9,087 bases of DNA. Origin: JALZAA01 sp036005605 (GTDB taxonomy: Bacteria > Actinomycetota > Acidimicrobiia > IMCC26256 > JACDBD01). A model generated the notes under the pieces. It saw only the letters and a list, made by a program, of their open reading frames with translations, had not been told where the DNA came from and did not search any database. The DNA is taken from the NCBI GenBank assembly GCA_036005605.1, contig DASYQJ010000155.1, positions 1-9,087 on the forward strand, written 5' to 3'. The translations under genes were made by a program, and so were the position numbers. Of the stretch, positions 5,149 through 9,087 are shown piece by piece; position 1 is the stretch's first letter, and each line of letters begins with the position of its first letter.

Positions 5149-6561
5149 CTACGCACCCGGCTCGGGGGCGACGCCCGAGCCAACGCGCTCGCGCTTGCGC
5201 GCGCGCTGCACGGCTCGCCACGACACGAAGCCGGCGAAGAAGGCGATGAGTCCGCCGCCCCACAGCGCGAACCGCACGCCAGGAAGCGCGTATGTCGCGC
5301 CGCCGATCTCGATGGCTTGGTCGGTGAAGAGCGCACTGGATACCGCGTCCCACATATCCGCCCACAGTGGCGAGATCGTCAGCGAGATCAACAGGCACAA
5401 CCGGATCACCGTGTAGAGCGCGGCGAAGGTGCGACCGCGCAGCTCGTCAACGACGTTCTCCTGGAGGACGGTGAATCCCGTCACGTACGAGGTCCCGGCA
5501 CACGCGCCCACGACACCCGTCAGCAGCACGGCCAACAACGTGCTCGATGTCGCCGCCGTCGCGATGAGGGCGACGCCGGTGGCCATGACGGCGAACTGGA
5601 ACACCGTCTCGCGCGACAACCGTCGTTGCACGGCGAGCAACGAGACGACGCCGATGGCCGCGCCGAACCCGAGCGCGGTCATCAGCAAACCGAACGCTGC
5701 GCTCCCGCCGCCCAACACCTGATCGGCGAAGACGGGCCCAAGTGGGATCATCGCGCCACCTCCGATGATCCCGACGCCGATGCCGATGATCACAGCGCGG
5801 ACGAGGCGGTCGTGACGGATGAAGCCAATTCCCTCGGAGATGTCGCGGAGAGTCGCAGTCCAGTCGACCCGCTCGCCCTGCCGGTGAGTCGTGCGCGGTA
5901 TTGGCAACCGGAAGATGATCAACGCCGACACGAGGAACGTCAGGCCGTCGACCCACAGCGCGAGGAACTCCCGATCGACGTTGAGCGAGGCGAACGCGCT
6001 GAAGCCGCTCAGCCACACCGCGGCGTACGAGAGCAGCGCGAACGCGAGGGAGGCAAGCGGGAACGTCCCGAACGCGGCGAAGAGACCGAGCGAGTTCGCC
6101 GAGGTGAGCTGCTTCGTATCGACGAGGTTGGGAATCGACGCGTCCTTCGCCGGACCCCACAACAACGAGAGGATCTCGAGCGCGAACGACACGACGACGA
6201 GCCCGACCAGGCTGTCGACGAACGGGAGCAGCGCGAGGAGCCCGGCCCGGCCGAAGTCGCACGCGACCATGACGCGGCGGCGGTCGAAGCGGTCGACGAT
6301 GACGCCGCCGACGGTGGCGAGGAAGAACCCGGGCACGACCCGGGCGACCATCACGAGGCTGACGGCGGCGCCCGACCCACCCGACACTCGGGCCGCGATC
6401 GCGAGGATCGCGATGATCCCGATCCAGTCGCCCAGGCTGGAGACAACCTGGGCCACCCACAACTTGAAGAACGAGCGGGTGCCGAAGACGCGCCAGAAGG
6501 CCGGCGGCAGGCCGGTCTCCTCGGGTGAGGCGGGGATGAACGGTGCCGGCTTCTCCGCCAT
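5149..6561 (-). CDS. MFS permease adjoining tmk in the same frame
   Basis: The 470-residue membrane protein has about 12 transmembrane segments between residues 31 and 448. Motif A is well kept, GGVIVDRFDRRRVM (85-98), and the second-half loop has QENVVDELRGRTFA (367-380), both typical of the MFS_3 efflux-type branch. The ends are charged and cytoplasmic (RKRERV near 455-460). Substrate is unknown. Start ATG 6561 is the only reasonable start but has no clear ribosome binding site; the upstream sequence is GACCCCCGCG. The gene follows topA after a 48-bp gap and ends in a single TAG, after which tmk begins in the same frame at the next base. In streptomycetes, as I recall, the tmk product is a long protein with an N-terminal MFS-like membrane part, so this gene is probably the unfused equivalent, co-transcribed with tmk rather than an unrelated exporter. 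That equivalence is inferred. Confidence 0.92.
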   Translation of the reverse strand: MAEKPAPFIPASPEETGLPPAFWRVFGTRSFFKLWVAQVVSSLGDWIGIIAILAIAARVSGGSGAAVSLVMVARVVPGFFLATVGGVIVDRFDRRRVMVACDFGRAGLLALLPFVDSLVGLVVVSFALEILSLLWGPAKDASIPNLVDTKQLTSANSLGLFAAFGTFPLASLAFALLSYAAVWLSGFSAFASLNVDREFLALWVDGLTFLVSALIIFRLPIPRTTHRQGERVDWTATLRDISEGIGFIRHDRLVRAVIIGIGVGIIGGGAMIPLGPVFADQVLGGGSAAFGLLMTALGFGAAIGVVSLLAVQRRLSRETVFQFAVMATGVALIATAATSSTLLAVLLTGVVGACAGTSYVTGFTVLQENVVDELRGRTFAALYTVIRLCLLISLTISPLWADMWDAVSSALFTDQAIEIGGATYALPGVRFALWGGGLIAFFAGFVSWRAVQRARKRERVGSGVAPEPGA

Positions 6562-6609
6562 CGCGGGGGTCAGGTTATGTGGAGCGCCGCCGACCCCGAC
6601 AGGCGCGGC
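6562..6609 (-). other. topA-MFS intergenic gap with short inverted repeat
   Basis: The 48-bp gap contains a perfect 6-bp inverted repeat, GGGGTC (6566-6571) and GACCCC (6592-6597), with a 20-nt loop. One arm ends 4 nt before the MFS start, where a ribosome binding site would be expected but is not seen. It could occlude translation initiation or be chance in GC-rich DNA. Confidence 0.3.
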
Positions 6610-9087
6610 TTATGCCCGTTCAGGTGCGACGGGCGCGTCCTTGCGGCCGTTTCCGTCGTCGGGCGCGACGGCGGGCGCTTCCATCGAGGCCACGACCTCG
6701 GCCGCGGTGGCCGGCGGTTTCTTGGCCCGCTTGCCGTCGCGGCCGCCGCGCTTGCGGCCGCCGGCGGCCTTCTTCTTCGTGCCGCCCGCCTTCTTCTTGG
6801 TGCCGCCCGACTTCTTCTTGGTCGTCTTCCGGGCGCGCTTGGCGGGGCCGCGGGACTCGCGCTCCCGCAGGAGCTCGACCGCCTCCTCGAGGTTCACGGA
6901 CTTCGGGTCCGTGCCGCGCGGGATCGTCGCGTTCAGCGAGCCGTCGGTCACGTAGGGGCCGTACCGGCCGTCGAGCACACGCACGGGCGCGCCGGTGTCG
7001 GGATGCTCGCCCAGCTCGGCGATCGGCGGCTTCGTCCGCCGCCGGTGCTGCTTGGGCTGGGCGAACAGGGCCTCCGCCCGCTCCACGGTGACCGTGAAGA
7101 TCTCGTCCTCGGTCTCGAGGCTGCGGCTCTCCTTGCCCTTCTTCAGGTAGGGCCCGTACCGACCGTTGTGGGCCGTGATCTTGTGGCCGTCGGCGTCGGC
7201 GCCCACCTCCCGGGGGAGACGCAGGAGCTTCAGCGCGTCCTCGAACGTGATCGTGTCGAGGCTCATGGAAGACAGCAGCGACGCGGTCTTCGGCTTCTCC
7301 TCGCCGTCGATGAGCTCGCCCAGCTGCACGTACGGTCCGTAGCGGCCGTCGCGGGCGATCACCTCGAGCCCCGTGTCCGGGTCCTTGCCCAGCACTTGCG
7401 GCCCCTCGGCCGCGCGCGCGAGCAGCTCGCCGGCGAGGTCCACGCTGAGCTCGTCGGGCGGGATGTCGTCGGCGAGCGAGGCGCGCTCGTCGTCGCGTTC
7501 GAGGTACGGGCCGAACTTCCCGACCCGCACGTTGATTGTCCGGCCGTCGTCGTCCTTGCCGATCTCGATCGTGTTGACCTCGCGCGGATCGATCTCGGCG
7601 AGGTGCTCCTCGCCGACGAGGTCCTTCAGGCCGCGTTGACCGTTCCCGAAGTAGAAGTCGCGCAGCCAGTGCTCCGACTCGCCCTCACCGCCGGCGATGA
7701 GGTCGAGCTCCTCTTCCATCGTGGCGGTGAAGTCGTAGTCGACGAGGTGCGGGAAGTGGCGCTCCATGAGCTGGAGCTTTGCGAACGCCGTCCACGACGG
7801 GACGAGGGCACTGCCCTTCTTCCAGACGTAACCTCGTTCGTGCGTGATCGTCTGGATCACCGACGCGTAGGTCGAAGGACGGCCGATGCCGCGCTCCTCG
7901 AGCTCCTTCACCAGACTCGCTTCGGTGTACCGCGCCGGAGGCTGCGTGTTGTGACCGGCGGCGACGAGCGTCTCGCAGCGGACGGCGTCACCTTCGGCGA
8001 GCGCCGGCATCGGTGACTCTGCGTCCTCGCGCTCGGCCGCCGGGTCGTCTGCGCCCTCGACGTACGCGCGCCGGAACCCGAGGAACTCGTACGTCTTGCC
8101 CGACGCGGCGAACACCGCGGCCTCGCCCGCGGTCGAGGTCGCCGACAAGCGAACGGACACGCGCCGTGCACGCGCGTCCGTCATCTGGGACGCGAGCGTG
8201 CGCATCCACACCAGCTGGTAGAGACGACGTTCGTCGGTGCCGAGCTCGCCGCGCACGTCGTCAGGGCTGCGCATGTGCTCACCGGCAGGACGGATCGCCT
8301 CGTGCGCCTCCTGCGCGTTCTTGACCTTGCCCTGGTACGTACGCGGCGCGTCCGGCAGGTAGTCGCTGCCGTACAGGCTGCGGATCTGCTCGCGAGCGCC
8401 GTTGATCGCCTGGTCGGACAGGTTCGTCGAGTCCGTGCGGACGTAGGTGACGTATCCGCGCTCGTAGAGACCCTGGGCGACACGCATGGTGCGCCCGGCC
8501 GAGAAGCGAAGCTTCCGGCCCGCTTCCTGCTGCAGCGTCGACGTCGTGAACGGCGGCTTCGGCCGCTCGGTGAACGCCTTGGACTCGACCGACGCGACCT
8601 CGTACCCGACGTCGCGGAGCCGCTCGACGAGAGCTTCGGCGTCGGGCTCATCGAGATGGACGACGGGATCGCCCCCACGGGCGTCGGCGGCGACCTGGCC
8701 GGTGGCGGCGTCGAAGTCCCGGCCGCTGGCCACCTTGCTCCCGTCGAGCTCGACCAGCGTGGCGGGGAAGGCGGCCGTGTCGCGATCACCCTTGTCGGCT
8801 CCGCCGACGGGTTGGAACGTGCCTTCGAGGTCCCAGTACTCGGCGGCCCGGAAGGCCATCCGGGCCCGCTCGCGCTCGACGACGAGGCGCGTGGCCACGC
8901 TCTGGACTCGACCCGCCGACAGGCGCGGCATCATCTTCTTCCAGAGGACGGGCGACATCTCGTAGCCGACGAGGCGGTCGAGTACCCGCCGGCCCTCCTG
9001 TGCCTCGACGAGCTTCATGTCGAGCTCGCGCCAGTTCTGGATCGCCTCTTCGATGGCGCTCCGAGTGATCTCGTGGAAGACCATGCG
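6610..9087 (-). CDS. topA: DNA topoisomerase I, type IA (5' end beyond window)
   Basis: The enzyme relaxes negative supercoils through a transient 5'-phosphotyrosine break. The window holds about 825 codons; residue numbers here start at Met 9084. The frame is open through the right edge, and about 110-120 N-terminal residues, including most of the TOPRIM domain, are missing. VFHEITRSAI (2-11) and LSAGRVQSVATRLVVERE (55-72) are family landmarks. GYVTYVRTDSTNLS (210-223) carries the active-site Tyr214, encoded at 8443-8445. AHEAIRP (260-266), the PPARYTEASLVKELEERGIGRPSTYA segment (382-407) and an intact core follow. The C-terminus has four (K/R)(F/Y)GPY repeats at about 522, 580, 641 and 706 instead of Cys4 zinc fingers, then a Lys-rich tail (747-789) of the kind linked to processivity in actinobacterial TopA, and an acidic/Ala end. 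The stop is TAA. Identification is certain; Met 9084 is internal, not the true start. Confidence 0.98.
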   Translation of the reverse strand, partial: RMVFHEITRSAIEEAIQNWRELDMKLVEAQEGRRVLDRLVGYEMSPVLWKKMMPRLSAGRVQSVATRLVVERERARMAFRAAEYWDLEGTFQPVGGADKGDRDTAAFPATLVELDGSKVASGRDFDAATGQVAADARGGDPVVHLDEPDAEALVERLRDVGYEVASVESKAFTERPKPPFTTSTLQQEAGRKLRFSAGRTMRVAQGLYERGYVTYVRTDSTNLSDQAINGAREQIRSLYGSDYLPDAPRTYQGKVKNAQEAHEAIRPAGEHMRSPDDVRGELGTDERRLYQLVWMRTLASQMTDARARRVSVRLSATSTAGEAAVFAASGKTYEFLGFRRAYVEGADDPAAEREDAESPMPALAEGDAVRCETLVAAGHNTQPPARYTEASLVKELEERGIGRPSTYASVIQTITHERGYVWKKGSALVPSWTAFAKLQLMERHFPHLVDYDFTATMEEELDLIAGGEGESEHWLRDFYFGNGQRGLKDLVGEEHLAEIDPREVNTIEIGKDDDGRTINVRVGKFGPYLERDDERASLADDIPPDELSVDLAGELLARAAEGPQVLGKDPDTGLEVIARDGRYGPYVQLGELIDGEEKPKTASLLSSMSLDTITFEDALKLLRLPREVGADADGHKITAHNGRYGPYLKKGKESRSLETEDEIFTVTVERAEALFAQPKQHRRRTKPPIAELGEHPDTGAPVRVLDGRYGPYVTDGSLNATIPRGTDPKSVNLEEAVELLRERESRGPAKRARKTTKKKSGGTKKKAGGTKKKAAGGRKRGGRDGKRAKKPPATAAEVVASMEAPAVAPDDGNGRKDAPVAPERA
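6760..6822 (-). repeat. Three 21-bp tandem repeats encoding the Lys-rich TopA tail
   Basis: Three adjacent 21-bp units (6760-6780, 6781-6801, 6802-6822) differ at only a few positions and encode heptads of the type TKKKxGG (TKKKSGG, TKKKAGG, TKKKAAG). Length variation here would change the DNA-binding tail without shifting the frame. Confidence 0.85.

Noticed and set aside
5317..6528. Plus-strand open frame antisense to the MFS gene upstream of tmk
   Set aside because: It is very hydrophilic, rich in Glu, Arg and Asp, the complement of a membrane protein. No start signal or domain is seen.
6577..8016. Long plus-strand open frame antisense to topA (about 479 codons)
   Set aside because: topA on the other strand is unmistakable over the whole stretch. 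The antisense translation is rich in Arg, Leu, Val and Asp with no domain, as expected from GC-rich codon bias.

Overview
This is a GC-rich bacterial chromosome segment that looks actinobacterial, possibly Acidimicrobiia-like (the phylum is well supported, the class is a guess). The grounds are two proteins with the resuscitation-promoting-factor (Rpf) fold, a type IA topoisomerase that ends in GRYGPY repeats and a lysine-rich tail instead of Cys4 zinc fingers, TTG and GTG start codons, and the order topA - tmk - holB, which actinobacteria commonly keep.

Left part (1-2129) carries envelope functions. A minus-strand Rpf-like lipoprotein runs off the left edge. A 401-bp divergent intergenic region rich in perfect hairpins separates it from a plus-strand, single-pass, Pro/Ala-rich membrane protein of unknown function. 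A minus-strand tRNA-Thr(CGT) with encoded CCA follows, then a second, small, secreted or membrane-anchored Rpf-like protein on the plus strand whose substrate cleft looks altered.

Right part (2122-9087) is a DNA-replication and nucleotide cluster on the minus strand: topA (5' end beyond the right edge), an MFS permease, tmk (dTMP kinase), and holB (clamp-loader delta' subunit). The permease and tmk are separated by one in-frame TAG with no intervening base. This resembles the fused MFS-dTMP kinase proteins of some actinobacteria. A second, plus-strand MFS gene sits between tmk and holB, convergent with tmk and divergent from holB, so holB cannot simply be co-transcribed with tmk without passing through an antisense gene.

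I found no mobile element, CRISPR array or recognisable defence system. The most useful leads are the MFS/tmk junction, the structured leader ahead of the Rpf lipoprotein, the non-canonical second Rpf protein, and the loss of the zinc-finger module from HolB.
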